A DNA stretch of 64,000 nucleotides from Aurantiacibacter atlanticus (GCF_001077815.2 NZ_CP011310.1:434001-498000), one strand, 5' to 3'; counted from the first letter of the stretch, positions 27,590 to 36,415 are shown. Made by a program: numbers and translations. Notes: a model not told the origin generated them from the letters alone.

Positions 27590-27796
27590 TCACTTCGTAT
27601 CTTTCGGCTGGAACAGGGCATCGGCGAACCTGCGGTGATCCTCCGCCTTGCCATGATGCGCCTTTACGCGGGCAATTTCCGCTTCGAGCAGGGCAATACG
27701 CCCGATCAGCTCGTCCTGCGAATAGCTGTCGAGCGGCTCTGCCCGAAGCTGGTTTGCGGCATCTGACCGCATCCTGGGAAGGTTATCGTCTTCCAT
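27590..27796 (-). CDS. DUF1192 family small protein
   Basis: 68 residues with the DUF1192 layout: an acidic MEDDNLPR start, a short linker, then an amphipathic helix SQDELIGRIALLEAEIARVKAH likely to form a coiled coil. Family members are widespread in alphaproteobacteria and have no known function. It lies 199 bp upstream of clpA on the same strand; the intervening DNA presumably holds the clpA promoter. Confidence 0.85.
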   Translation of the reverse strand: MEDDNLPRMRSDAANQLRAEPLDSYSQDELIGRIALLEAEIARVKAHHGKAEDHRRFADALFQPKDTK

Positions 27797-27921
27797 CGCA
27801 ATACAACATTCCCTTGCACCGGCTTGCTGTCAATGGTGCTGATCCCTAGGAGCGGGGAAATTGACGGGGAATTGGCAGGCCTGTGGCCTGGCCATCACAC
27901 AGCAGGAAGATGGGGACACCA

Positions 27922-28941
27922 ATGGCCAGCGAAATGCCAGAGATCCGATTACCGGACGAAATGTCGGCGGTGGAAATCAGCGCGCCGGGTGGTCCTGAAA
28001 TGCTGCAACTTGCCACCCGTCCCGTCCCGCGCCCCGAAGCGGGCGAAATACTCGTCCGGGTGAGCCATGCAGGCGTAAATCGCCCCGATTGCCTGCAAAG
28101 AAAGGGTGTCTATCCGCCGCCTCCGGGTGCTTCTGACTTGCCAGGGCTGGAAGTCGCGGGCGAGGTGGTGCAGCTGGGCGAAGGTGTGGACGAAGGTGAA
28201 TTGGGCAAGCGTATCTGTGCATTGGTCAATGGTGGGGGCTATGCGCAATATTGCATCGTGCGCCCGGAACATTGCCTGCCCGTCCCCGATGACATGGAGA
28301 TGGAAAAAGCTGCGGCGATGCCCGAAACGCTGTTTACCGTGTGGCACAATGTTTTCCAGCGCGGCTATGCCCGCGATGGCGAAGTGCTGCTGGTTCATGG
28401 CGGCACGTCGGGTATCGGCACAACCGCGATTGCGCTGGCCAATCTGTTCGGTCTGACCGTGATTGTCACCTGCGGGACGGATGAAAAATGCGCCGCCGCC
28501 CGAGATCTGGGCGCAGATCACGCGATCAATTACAAGACACAGGATTTTTCCGCCCGCGTGCGTGAGATTACGCAAGGGGCCGGTTGTGATGTGATCCTTG
28601 ATATGGTTGCAGGCGACTATACGCAGCGCAATCTCGATTGCCTTGCAGAAGACGGACGGCTTGTCGTGATTGCGGTGCAGGGTGGCACGCGGTCGGAGAT
28701 TGCCATGCACAAGCTGATGATGAAGCGGCACACCATCACCGGATCGACCCTGCGCCCGCGTTCCAATGTGTTCAAGGGCCTGGTGGCGGATGAATTGTTT
28801 CGCGAGGTCTGGCCGCTGGCCGAACGCGGGCAGTTGCTGCCGCAGATGGACCGCGTCTTCCCGCTGGCCGAGGCGGCCGCCGCCCATGCCCGGATGGAAG
28901 CAGGTGAACATGTCGGGAAAATCGTTCTCGCCATGCCCTGA
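27922..28941 (+). CDS. NAD(P)H-quinone oxidoreductase (PIG3 / zinc-independent MDR)
   Basis: 339 residues from the ATG at 27922; in-frame starts at 27883, 27910 and 27934 are possible. It is a medium-chain dehydrogenase/reductase with the quinone oxidoreductase pattern: HAGVNRPDCLQRKGVY, then the cofactor-binding VHGGTSGIGTTAIALAN. The residues match the PIG3/QOR group, which reduces quinones or aldehydes with NADPH. No zinc ligands are seen. It stands alone, with the preceding gene on the other strand. Confidence 0.88.
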   Translation: MASEMPEIRLPDEMSAVEISAPGGPEMLQLATRPVPRPEAGEILVRVSHAGVNRPDCLQRKGVYPPPPGASDLPGLEVAGEVVQLGEGVDEGELGKRICALVNGGGYAQYCIVRPEHCLPVPDDMEMEKAAAMPETLFTVWHNVFQRGYARDGEVLLVHGGTSGIGTTAIALANLFGLTVIVTCGTDEKCAAARDLGADHAINYKTQDFSARVREITQGAGCDVILDMVAGDYTQRNLDCLAEDGRLVVIAVQGGTRSEIAMHKLMMKRHTITGSTLRPRSNVFKGLVADELFREVWPLAERGQLLPQMDRVFPLAEAAAAHARMEAGEHVGKIVLAMP

Positions 28942-28972
28942 GCGAGTAGCTGCTGGCACAAAGCGCTGCCTC

Positions 28973-28988
28973 ACAATGTTCACATTGT
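28973..28988. promoter_or_regulatory. 16-bp inverted repeat upstream of the LpxH-like gene
   Basis: ACAATG-TTCA-CATTGT is a perfect 6-bp inverted repeat with a 4-base centre. It lies 90 bp before the phosphoesterase start, in the only non-coding gap feeding that operon. It could be an operator or a small hairpin; there is no further support. Confidence 0.3.
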
Positions 28989-29078
28989 CGCTCAATTGCC
29001 GCGAAACTGCGATTCGCATGTCATAATTCACGTGCATCTACCCGAAGCTAGGAACGCAGCTTCAGGGGGCATGGCGAT

Positions 29079-30044
29079 ATGTTTGGCGGCTATCTCGCAG
29101 GCGAAATTGGTAATAGCGGTTTATCAGCCAATGAAAGGGACATGTCTGCGGACAAGGGCGCTGCGCTGGCTGCACTGGCCGATATTGCGGCGCGCGCGCC
29201 CTCTGTCCCGGAACGATCACCACAGGGCAGGCGTAAATATCGCACCGTGTGGATTTCGGATGTCCATCTGGGCACCAAGGGATGCAATGCAAACCTGCTG
29301 ATAGATTTCCTCGACAGCGTCGATAGCGAAACCATGTATCTGGTTGGCGACATTATCGATGGATGGCGACTGAAGAAGAAGTTCTACTGGCCGAGCGAGC
29401 ACAATGACATTGTCTGGCGGCTGCTCAAGCGCGCACGGCGCGGCACGCGCATTGTCTATATTCCCGGTAATCATGATGAGATGTTTCGCCAGTTCACCGG
29501 GCTGAACTTTGGCGGCATAGAAATCCGTCGCGCCGCTTTTCACGATACCGCCGATGGACGGCGACTGATGGTGCTGCATGGCGATGAATTCGATGCCGTC
29601 ATGCTGTCACACCGCTGGCTCGCCTTCGTGGGCGATGCGGCATATCACCTCGTGATGGGCCTCAACCGCTGGGTCAATCTGACGCGCCGTGCGCTGGATC
29701 TGCCTTATTGGTCGCTCAGCAAGATGGCCAAGCATAAGGTCAAGAACGCGGTCGAATTCATCGGGAAATATGAAGAGGTGGTTGCTCGCGCCGCTGGCGA
29801 ACGCGGCGTGGATGGCGTGGTCTGTGGCCACATCCACACGGCCGAACACCGCATGTTCGAACATGATAACCGGCACATCGAATATTGGAACGATGGCGAT
29901 TGGGTTGAAGGGTGCAACGCTCTGGTCGAACATGCAGACGGGCGGATGGAAATACTCCACTGGCCCGATGAGGTCGCCCGGCGCGAGGCGGCCCATGAAG
30001 CGGACCAGCCCAAGGCTCCGCCTGTCATGGTGGAGGCGGCATGA
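29079..30044 (+). CDS. LpxH-like metallophosphoesterase
   Basis: 321 residues from an ATG with AGGGGG 9 bases upstream; a shorter start at 29142 exists. The calcineurin-like metal motifs are all present: SDVHLG, GDIIDGW, GNHDEM and GHIHTAE. The family is close to UDP-2,3-diacylglucosamine hydrolase (LpxH), but most alphaproteobacteria use LpxI for that step, so another phosphoester substrate is possible. It overlaps a GT4 glycosyltransferase by ATGA, suggesting that the two act on one lipid or glycolipid. Confidence 0.85.
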   Translation: MFGGYLAGEIGNSGLSANERDMSADKGAALAALADIAARAPSVPERSPQGRRKYRTVWISDVHLGTKGCNANLLIDFLDSVDSETMYLVGDIIDGWRLKKKFYWPSEHNDIVWRLLKRARRGTRIVYIPGNHDEMFRQFTGLNFGGIEIRRAAFHDTADGRRLMVLHGDEFDAVMLSHRWLAFVGDAAYHLVMGLNRWVNLTRRALDLPYWSLSKMAKHKVKNAVEFIGKYEEVVARAAGERGVDGVVCGHIHTAEHRMFEHDNRHIEYWNDGDWVEGCNALVEHADGRMEILHWPDEVARREAAHEADQPKAPPVMVEAA

Positions 30045-31090
30045 GAATCGCTCTTATTACCGATGCATGGCATCCGCAGGTCAACGGCGTGGTGCGCACG
30101 TTGACAACGGTGATGGGGGCGCTGCTGCAGCGCGGCCATGTCGTGCAGGTGATCGCGCCCGATCAGTTTCGCAACATCGCGGCCCCCTCCTATCCTGAGA
30201 TTCGGCTAGCTCTTGCAGGCGCGGGGCAAGTAGGCCGAAAAATTTCGCAATTCGCGCCCGATTCGATCCACATCGCGACCGAGGGGCCGCTGGGCTGGGC
30301 AGCGCGGCGCCATTGCCTGCGCGAAGGCCGGGCCTTTACGACCGCCTATCACACGCAATTTCCCGAATATCTTGCGCGGCGCACGCATTTGCCTGCCAGC
30401 GCGTTCTGGCCAATGATCCGGCATTTCCACCGTCCGGCAGAGCGGATCATGGTGGCGACACGGACAATCCGCGATCAGTTGCGCAATCAGGGGCTGGATC
30501 ATCTCCACCACTGGAGCCGCGGGGTCGACATAGACATTTTTCATCCTGATCACATGCCTCCGGACATCTATTTCACCTTGCCGCGCCCGATCCAGCTTTA
30601 TGTCGGGCGCGTCGCCGTGGAGAAGAATATCGAGGCGTTTCTGGCCAATCGCCATCCGGGGTCCAAAGTGGTGGTTGGCGATGGCCCGGCGTTAGCGAAA
30701 TTGCAGGCGAGGTTTCTGCAGGCGCATTTTCTGGGCCCGCGTTCAGGCAATGATCTTGCCGCATACTATTCCGGGGCAGATGTGCTGGTATTTCCCAGCA
30801 AAACCGATACCTTCGGATTGGTGATGATAGAGGCACTGGCGTGTGGCACGCCCGTTGCTGCCTATCCCGTGCCCGGGCCGCTGGATGTATTGGCGGACGA
30901 CAGCGGAGCGATGGCCGACCAGATCGAAAGCGCCATCGAAAGGGCGCTCTTGCTGGATCGCGATAGCTGTCTTGCCCATGGGCGCAGTTTCAGTTGGGAT
31001 GCGAGCGCGGACCAGTTCCTTGCAGGCCTGGAAACACTTCGCGAGCCTGATCGCCTGTTCCAAATGATGGCCGCCGAAGCTTTACGGTAA
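30041..31090 (+). CDS. GT4-family glycosyltransferase
   Basis: 349 residues with the GT-B fold of family 4. The N-terminus is MRIALITDAWHPQVNGVVRT, the hinge LYVGRVAVEKNIEAF, and the donor-binding motif SKTDTFGLVMIEALACGTPV. The closest recognisable groups are mannosyl- or glucuronosyl-transferases acting on lipids (PimB/MgtA-like). It is translationally coupled to the LpxH-like gene; a membrane glycolipid role is plausible but not shown. Confidence 0.88.
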   Translation: MRIALITDAWHPQVNGVVRTLTTVMGALLQRGHVVQVIAPDQFRNIAAPSYPEIRLALAGAGQVGRKISQFAPDSIHIATEGPLGWAARRHCLREGRAFTTAYHTQFPEYLARRTHLPASAFWPMIRHFHRPAERIMVATRTIRDQLRNQGLDHLHHWSRGVDIDIFHPDHMPPDIYFTLPRPIQLYVGRVAVEKNIEAFLANRHPGSKVVVGDGPALAKLQARFLQAHFLGPRSGNDLAAYYSGADVLVFPSKTDTFGLVMIEALACGTPVAAYPVPGPLDVLADDSGAMADQIESAIERALLLDRDSCLAHGRSFSWDASADQFLAGLETLREPDRLFQMMAAEALR

Positions 31091-31172
31091 GTCCGGTCGA
31101 ATGCGGCCAGAGGTGGACTGCGCCCGAACGCTTGCCCATCGGTATCAAACCCTGTAGAAGATCACCGACGAT

Positions 31173-31203
31173 GGCCGTCCCGCAAGGGGCGGCCCTTTTA
31201 TTT
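31173..31203 (+). terminator. Rho-independent terminator between the glycosyltransferase and trcR
   Basis: A 9-bp stem (GGCCGTCCC with GGGGCGGCC, one G-U pair) closed by a GCAA tetraloop, followed by CTTTTATTT. It ends the glycosyltransferase transcript only 13 bp before the trcR start codon, so trcR must be read from a promoter before or inside it, or by read-through. Confidence 0.75.
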
Positions 31204-31215
31204 CGGAGACATATC

Positions 31216-31959
31216 GTGGCTAATCAGCCCAAGCCCCTAATGCCGCATGCGACCGCCAGCTGGCTGGTGGACAACACCGCGCTGAGCTTCACCCAGATCG
31301 CAGATTTCTGTGGCCTGCATATCCTCGAAGTTCAGGCCATAGCGGATGATCTGGCCAGTTCCAAATATACCGGTCGCGATCCGGTGCATTCGGGCGAGTT
31401 GACGCATGAAGAGATTGAACGCGGGCAGGCCGATCCAGACTATTCACTGGTTATGCAGAAGGCTCCGGTGGATGTCAGCCGGACCAAGGGCCCGCGTTAC
31501 ACGCCGGTCAGCAAGCGGCAGGACAAGCCCGATGGCATCGCGTGGATTCTGCGCAATCATTCGGAAATTTCGGATGCGCAAATTGGCCGCTTGATCGGCA
31601 CGACACGCAATACGATCAATGCAATCCGAGAGCGCAGCCATTGGAACATTGCCAATATCCAGGCGAAAGATCCGGTAACGCTGGGGTTGTGCTCTCAGCG
31701 GGAACTCGATGCAGCCGTCGCCAAGGCGGCCAAGCGTGCTGGCCCCAGTGAAGAAGCGGCAAGCGAGGTGGAAATTGCTGCTCCTGCCGATCCGCGCAAT
31801 GACAAGGAACGGTTGATCGAGGAATTGCGCCGCGAACGCGAAGAGGCAATATCAGCTGCCGCCCGCGCAGCGCAGGAAGCCGAGGCCGAAGCATGGCTTG
31901 AAGCCAAGCGCGAAGCCGAGGCCAACCCCGAACCCGAACCCGGTCCGGATTCGCTCTAA
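31216..31959 (+). CDS. trcR: TrcR, DUF1013 cell-cycle transcriptional regulator
   Basis: 247 residues from a GTG at 31216, with CGGAG 8 bases upstream. It matches the alphaproteobacterial TrcR/DUF1013 family: MPHATASWLVDNTALSFTQIA near the start, then AWILRNHSEISDAQIGRLIG and the helix-turn-helix-like GTTRNTINAIRERSHWN. The acidic, Glu/Ala-rich C-terminal helix (about 190-240) is likely a coiled coil. In Caulobacter TrcR associates with RNA polymerase and is cell-cycle regulated. The terminator just before it suggests separate control. Confidence 0.93.
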   Translation: MANQPKPLMPHATASWLVDNTALSFTQIADFCGLHILEVQAIADDLASSKYTGRDPVHSGELTHEEIERGQADPDYSLVMQKAPVDVSRTKGPRYTPVSKRQDKPDGIAWILRNHSEISDAQIGRLIGTTRNTINAIRERSHWNIANIQAKDPVTLGLCSQRELDAAVAKAAKRAGPSEEAASEVEIAAPADPRNDKERLIEELRREREEAISAAARAAQEAEAEAWLEAKREAEANPEPEPGPDSL

Positions 31960-32031
31960 GCGGGCAAAGAAAGGGGGGCCTGCATAGGACCGCCCCTCCT
32001 CTCCACTGTTTGTTAATGCTCTTGGTTGGCG

Positions 32032-32499
32032 TCAGCCAGCGAGCGAAATAGTGCTATCTTTGTCTTTCGGGCCGGCTGTCTTGGGCGACTGTCCCTGCGA
32101 TCTCTTTGAACCAAGTGGGGCAAAGCGCCCTTCAACCTTGGCACCCTGTTCAATTGTCAGCGTTTCGTAGCTGACATCGCCATCGACAGCGGCGCTCTTG
32201 AGCACGACAAGGTCACGCGCTTCGATGCGGCCCGAAACCTGGCCGGAAAGACGTGCGCTCTCGGCCTTGATCTCACCTTCGATACGGCTGCCTTCGCCCT
32301 GCATCAGCGATGCGCAGGAAATGTCGCCAACCACCTTGCCGTCGACATGAAGGTCTACTGTCGCCTCTACATTGCCGCGTATGGTTACATCGGGTCCGAT
32401 AACGGAGAAGGTGCCTCCTGAATTAGCCATCGGTCGCTTCTCCATCTTGGTTGCTGGAATGGTCGGGTGCGAAATCTGCTCTGGCTTCTTCGAGAACAT
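32032..32499 (-). CDS. bacA: Bactofilin (polymer-forming cytoskeletal protein)
   Basis: 155 residues. The bactofilin beta-helix core (about 30-125) contains TIRGNVEATVDLHVDGKVVG and regular repeats. The N-terminus MFSKKPEQ resembles the short membrane-targeting sequence of Caulobacter BacA (MFSKQAKS), which argues for this start rather than the internal ATG at 32430. GGAG lies about 10 bases upstream. The first 77 nt overlap the end of the LytM gene in another frame. Bactofilins organise local cell-wall synthesis. Confidence 0.92.
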   Translation of the reverse strand: MFSKKPEQISHPTIPATKMEKRPMANSGGTFSVIGPDVTIRGNVEATVDLHVDGKVVGDISCASLMQGEGSRIEGEIKAESARLSGQVSGRIEARDLVVLKSAAVDGDVSYETLTIEQGAKVEGRFAPLGSKRSQGQSPKTAGPKDKDSTISLAG

Positions 32500-33646
32500 G
32501 GGGGGCTGTCTCCAGGAAAGGACGGGGGTTTACAGCACGTCCATTGATGCGCACTTCAAAATGCAAATGCGGCCCGGTCGATCGGCCTGTGCTGCCGATG
32601 GCGCCGATCACGTCGCCAGCGGAAACCTTGCCACCGACGCGGGTGTTGAAACGCGACATGTGGGCATAGCGCGTAACCATGCCCGAACCGTGGGTAATCT
32701 CGACCACTTTGCCATAGCCCGAATTGACACCAACAAAGCTCACGCGGCCAGCGGCGGCGGCATGGATCGGCGAACCATGTGGGGCGCGAAAATCAAGACC
32801 GCTGTGCATCGCTGCCGAGCCGTTGAACGGATCGCTGCGATAGCCAAAGCCGGAAGAGATGGAATTAATGTCAGCCGGCATCACTTGCGGGATGGTTTCA
32901 AGGCCACGCTCAAGCGCGCTCATGCGGGCAAGCGAAACGCCGAGGCGTTCAAAGCGGGGATCGATTGTCCCGTCGGCTTCAGTGAAAAGGGATTCGAACG
33001 GACCACCCATTGCGGCGCCATTCGTTGCGGCGATGGAGCGCGGATCAAGGCCCAGCGTGCGCATCGCTTCTTCAGCGCGGGCCGACCGGCGATCGGCATA
33101 GGATGTCAACATCTCTACCATGGCGAGCTGGCGCGCCTCGACTTCGGCAAGGCCCAATGCTTCGGGGAAGACATTGCGGATCATGCTGATCAATTCTTCG
33201 GATTCCGTGCTCGAATCGCTCACCGTGCTATCGGCATCGGAGACGATGTCCGCAGGCAGGACCGAGATCATTTCCTCCAGAAAATCCTGGCGGCGCTGAA
33301 GGTCGGCGGCGGTACTGGCGATATCGTCTCGATAGGCGACAAAGCGTTCTTCGGATTGTGCGACCTGCGCTTCGCGTTCCAGCAGCATATTGCGCTCGTT
33401 GGAAGACTGATATTGGCTGAATGCCGCGCCAGCCAGGGATATGGCCCAGGCGAGACATATAGCTGCGGCAAGGCCGACAGCAATCATCTGCATGCGTGTG
33501 GTAATCGTAATAAAGCGAATCTGGCCTTGCGAGCGCATGAAAAACTCACGCTCGGGAAACCAGCTCCGCAGGCGGTTGTAACCGCTGCCATCTAGTAGCT
33601 TATGCAAAACGAACCCGCCCATTGTTTTTTTCAATGGCCCCGGCAT
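32423..33646 (-). CDS. LytM/M23 peptidase of a bactofilin operon (LmdC-like)
   Basis: About 407 residues from an ATG at 33646; upstream codons to 33853 are not obviously coding and the start is uncertain. Order: a cytoplasmic N-terminus, a membrane segment (about 52-75), a coiled coil (about 80-130), then the M23 domain with intact zinc motifs HSGLDF and TGPHLHFEV. The 3' end overlaps bacA by 77 nt. In Hyphomonas neptunium and others a LytM endopeptidase (LmdC) is encoded with BacA and both act in cell-shape control; the same is inferred here. Confidence 0.9.
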   Translation of the reverse strand: MPGPLKKTMGGFVLHKLLDGSGYNRLRSWFPEREFFMRSQGQIRFITITTRMQMIAVGLAAAICLAWAISLAGAAFSQYQSSNERNMLLEREAQVAQSEERFVAYRDDIASTAADLQRRQDFLEEMISVLPADIVSDADSTVSDSSTESEELISMIRNVFPEALGLAEVEARQLAMVEMLTSYADRRSARAEEAMRTLGLDPRSIAATNGAAMGGPFESLFTEADGTIDPRFERLGVSLARMSALERGLETIPQVMPADINSISSGFGYRSDPFNGSAAMHSGLDFRAPHGSPIHAAAAGRVSFVGVNSGYGKVVEITHGSGMVTRYAHMSRFNTRVGGKVSAGDVIGAIGSTGRSTGPHLHFEVRINGRAVNPRPFLETAPHVLEEARADFAPDHSSNQDGEATDG

Positions 33647-33834
33647 ACCTTCGAAATGCTTAAGGTCGAGTCCAGCACCCGTTGGTTTGGGGCGAAACGA
33701 TCTCCCCCCGCGTTGAATCGTTCCGCCGTGTGAAATAATTCTACTTTTTATGGAACGAATCCGCTTCAGCCTGTTTTCGATCGACCTGTAAATGAACCCT
33801 GACAGGCCTTGTTGCGGCTGGTAAGGCGCGCCAC

Positions 33835-35118
33835 ATGAACGACATGACCACAAAGATAGATAGCCCCGAAACCCCCGAAAAGCTTGTTGAGAGGCTGGCC
33901 GAAAAAGGCCGGGCCGCGCAGCGCAAGCTTGCCCGCGCCAGCGATGCGGAAAAGGCCGCTGCCTTGCGCAGTGCCGCTGCCGCGATTCGCGATGCGCAGG
34001 GCGAGATTATCGCCGCCAATGACAAGGATATTGCGGCGGCAGAGGCCAATGGACTTTCGGGCGCAATGCTGGATCGGCTCAAGCTTGACGGCTCGCGTCT
34101 GGAAGCAATCGCCTCTGCAATTGAAAATGTGGCTTCACTGCCCGATCCGGTTGGCGAAGAAATAGCCCGGTCCAAGGCGCCCGCCGGGATGACGCTGGTA
34201 CGCCGCCGCATTCCCATTGGCCTGATCGGCATCATTTATGAAAGCCGGCCCAATGTTACCGCAGATGCTGCTGCCCTGTGCCTGCGGTCCGGCAATGCCG
34301 CGCTTTTGCGCGGGGGCAGCGAGGCGGTGCATTCCAACCGCGCATTGCACGTAGCCTTTGCCAAAGGCGTTGCGAGTGCCGGTCTGCCTGTCGATGCCAT
34401 CCAGCTGATGCCAACACAGGATCGCGCCGCGGTTGGCGCAATGCTGAAAGCCGCCGGGTTGATCGACATGATTGTTCCACGCGGTGGCAAGGGGCTGGTC
34501 GCGCGTGTGCAGGCGGATGCCCGTGTGCCCGTCCTCGCCCATCTCGACGGTATCTGCCACACCTATATTCACGCCGCTGCCGATCCTGAAATGGCGCGCG
34601 AAGTGGCTGTTAACGCCAAGATGCGCCGCACCGGCATTTGCGGTGCGATGGAAACCCTGCTGGTCGATGCCGCCTTCCCCGCCAGTGGCGAAGTGCTCGG
34701 CGCGCTGCTTGATAGTGGCTGTGAATTGCGCGGCGATGCCCGCGCGCGAAATATCGATTCGCGCATTAAGGCCGCCACTGCAGAAGATTGGGATACCGAA
34801 TATCTCGATGCCGTGCTGTCGGTTGCCGTGGTGGATGGCCTGGATGCCGGCATGGCGCATATTGCGCAGCATTCCTCAGGCCATACCGATGTGATCGTCA
34901 GCAATGATGAAGATGCGGCGCAGCGCTTTCTGGCGGAAGTCGACAGCGCCATCGTCATGCATAATACCTCCAGTCAATTTGCCGATGGTGGCGAGTTCGG
35001 GCTGGGTGCTGAAATCGGTATCGCCACCGGACGGCTTCACGCCCGCGGCCCTGTGGCGTTAGAAGGGCTGACGACATATAAGTGGCAGGTGCTGGGGCAG
35101 GGCCAGGCTCGGTCTTGA
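33835..35118 (+). CDS. proA: ProA, glutamate-5-semialdehyde dehydrogenase
   Basis: Reduces gamma-glutamyl phosphate to glutamate-5-semialdehyde with NADPH in proline synthesis. The 427 residues carry RRIPIGLIGIIYESRPNVTAD, the catalytic-cysteine region KMRRTGICGAMETLLVD, and NTSSQFADGGEFGLGAEIG near the end. The stop overlaps the nadD start. proB is not adjacent in this window. Confidence 0.96.
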   Translation: MNDMTTKIDSPETPEKLVERLAEKGRAAQRKLARASDAEKAAALRSAAAAIRDAQGEIIAANDKDIAAAEANGLSGAMLDRLKLDGSRLEAIASAIENVASLPDPVGEEIARSKAPAGMTLVRRRIPIGLIGIIYESRPNVTADAAALCLRSGNAALLRGGSEAVHSNRALHVAFAKGVASAGLPVDAIQLMPTQDRAAVGAMLKAAGLIDMIVPRGGKGLVARVQADARVPVLAHLDGICHTYIHAAADPEMAREVAVNAKMRRTGICGAMETLLVDAAFPASGEVLGALLDSGCELRGDARARNIDSRIKAATAEDWDTEYLDAVLSVAVVDGLDAGMAHIAQHSSGHTDVIVSNDEDAAQRFLAEVDSAIVMHNTSSQFADGGEFGLGAEIGIATGRLHARGPVALEGLTTYKWQVLGQGQARS

Positions 35119-35771
35119 ATCGGATCACTGGTCTATTGGGCGGGAGTTTCAATCCCGCCCATGCCGGCCATCGCCGCATAACGCTGTTCACTATCGCTGC
35201 GCTGGGACTTGATGAGGCGTGGTGGATGGTTTCGCCCGGCAATCCGCTGAAGCCGAAGGAGGGCATGGCGCCGCTCACCGCAAGGGTAAAATCGGCCAAG
35301 CGGATGAGCCGCAATGCGCCCATCCGCGTCACTGCGATTGAACAGCAATTGCGCACTCGCTTTACAATAGATACTCTGCGCGTCCTGAAACGCCGCTATC
35401 CCAAACGCCGTTTCGTGTGGCTTATGGGGTCCGATAATCTTGCCCAGTTTCACAGGTGGAAAGACTGGCGGCGTATCGCGCAGGAAATGCCCATTGCCGT
35501 GATTGCGCGGCCAAGCTATGAAGATGATGCAATTGCGAGCCCCGCAATGGCCTGGCTGCGGAACCACCGGTTGTCCGCTGCTGGATTCAGAAACCGGCGC
35601 GAATGGAGCGCACCTGCGCTGATAGAACTGCGTTTCGATCCCGATCCGCGTTCGGCAACACAGATACGCCGGGCGGATCCTCGCTGGGCAGATGGCTATC
35701 AAGGCCCTGTGCCCCGGGACGAGGTGACGCATTCCCTTATCTTCGACCAATCCGGAGGAAACGCGGCATGA
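35115..35771 (+). CDS. nadD: NadD, nicotinate-nucleotide adenylyltransferase
   Basis: Adenylates nicotinate mononucleotide to deamido-NAD in NAD synthesis. About 218 residues from a TTG at 35115 overlapping the proA stop; a GTG at 35082 would extend it by 11 residues. The T/H-x-G-H nucleotidyltransferase motif is in GLLGGSFNPAHAGHRRIT, and SATQIRRADPR is at the C-terminus as in NadD. The order proA-nadD-rsfS-rlmH is a common alphaproteobacterial arrangement. Confidence 0.93.
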   Translation: MNRITGLLGGSFNPAHAGHRRITLFTIAALGLDEAWWMVSPGNPLKPKEGMAPLTARVKSAKRMSRNAPIRVTAIEQQLRTRFTIDTLRVLKRRYPKRRFVWLMGSDNLAQFHRWKDWRRIAQEMPIAVIARPSYEDDAIASPAMAWLRNHRLSAAGFRNRREWSAPALIELRFDPDPRSATQIRRADPRWADGYQGPVPRDEVTHSLIFDQSGGNAA

Positions 35772-35833
35772 CGCGGCATTTCCTTGCGGAACAGGCCGCC
35801 ATTCCCATCGTTCCAGGAGCATGATCACAAGCG

Positions 35834-36298
35834 ATGTCCAAGGCCAGCACCCCAGCGCCCTCTGGCGCGAAGACGCCTGTCCATATCACCGCTTCAACAC
35901 TGATCCCCACCATGCCTGATACTATTGAAACCATTCCCGCAGAGCCGGGTTCATTGCACGAAATGATCCTCCAGCAACTGGATGACGACCAGGCGCAGGA
36001 CGTTGTCTCCATCCCGCTCGAAGGCAAAAGCTCGATTGCCGACCACATGGTCATCGCTTCGGGCCGTTCCACGCGGCAGGTTGCCGCCATGGCCCAGAAA
36101 CTCGCCGAAAAGATCAAGCACAGGGGCGAACCTTCTCCGCGCGTTGAAGGCCTGCCAGCAGCAGACTGGGTCCTGATCGATGCCGGCGACGTGGTGGTTC
36201 ACTTGTTCCGCCCCGAAGTACGCGGCTTTTACAATCTTGAACGGATGTGGGGCTTTGGCGAGGAACCGGATGCCAAGCGCAAGATGGGCAGTGCCTGA
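35834..36298 (+). CDS. rsfS: RsfS, ribosome silencing factor
   Basis: Binds ribosomal protein uL14 and blocks subunit joining in starvation. 154 residues: a proline/threonine-rich N-terminal extension (1-35), then the DUF143 domain with DDDQAQDVVSIPLEGKSSIA, DHMVIASGRSTRQVAAMA and DAGDVVVHLFRPEVRGFYNLE. It lies 62 bp after nadD and just before rlmH, as in most bacteria. Confidence 0.95.
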   Translation: MSKASTPAPSGAKTPVHITASTLIPTMPDTIETIPAEPGSLHEMILQQLDDDQAQDVVSIPLEGKSSIADHMVIASGRSTRQVAAMAQKLAEKIKHRGEPSPRVEGLPAADWVLIDAGDVVVHLFRPEVRGFYNLERMWGFGEEPDAKRKMGSA

Positions 36299-36415
36299 AA
36301 TCTTGCGGGCAGGGGGGGCTTGCCCGCATCAGCCGCTTTGCCAACGGGCTTCGTCTAACCGGCTTCAGCACCACAAATAGGTTCACGTTGCTTCTTGGCG
36401 CTCTATAGGTGCGTC

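Noticed and set aside
27949..29037. 362-codon minus-strand open frame
   Set aside because: It is antisense to the quinone oxidoreductase gene and His/Gln-rich in the way antisense shadows are.
31970..32010. Terminator between convergent trcR and bacA
   Set aside because: The AAGGGGGGC/GCCCCTCCT stem has a mismatch and there is no U-tract, so I did not list it as a feature.
32430..32432. Internal ATG as bactofilin start
   Set aside because: It would remove the MFSKKPEQ targeting-like N-terminus; the upstream start has a GGAG ribosome-binding site. It is kept as an alternative.
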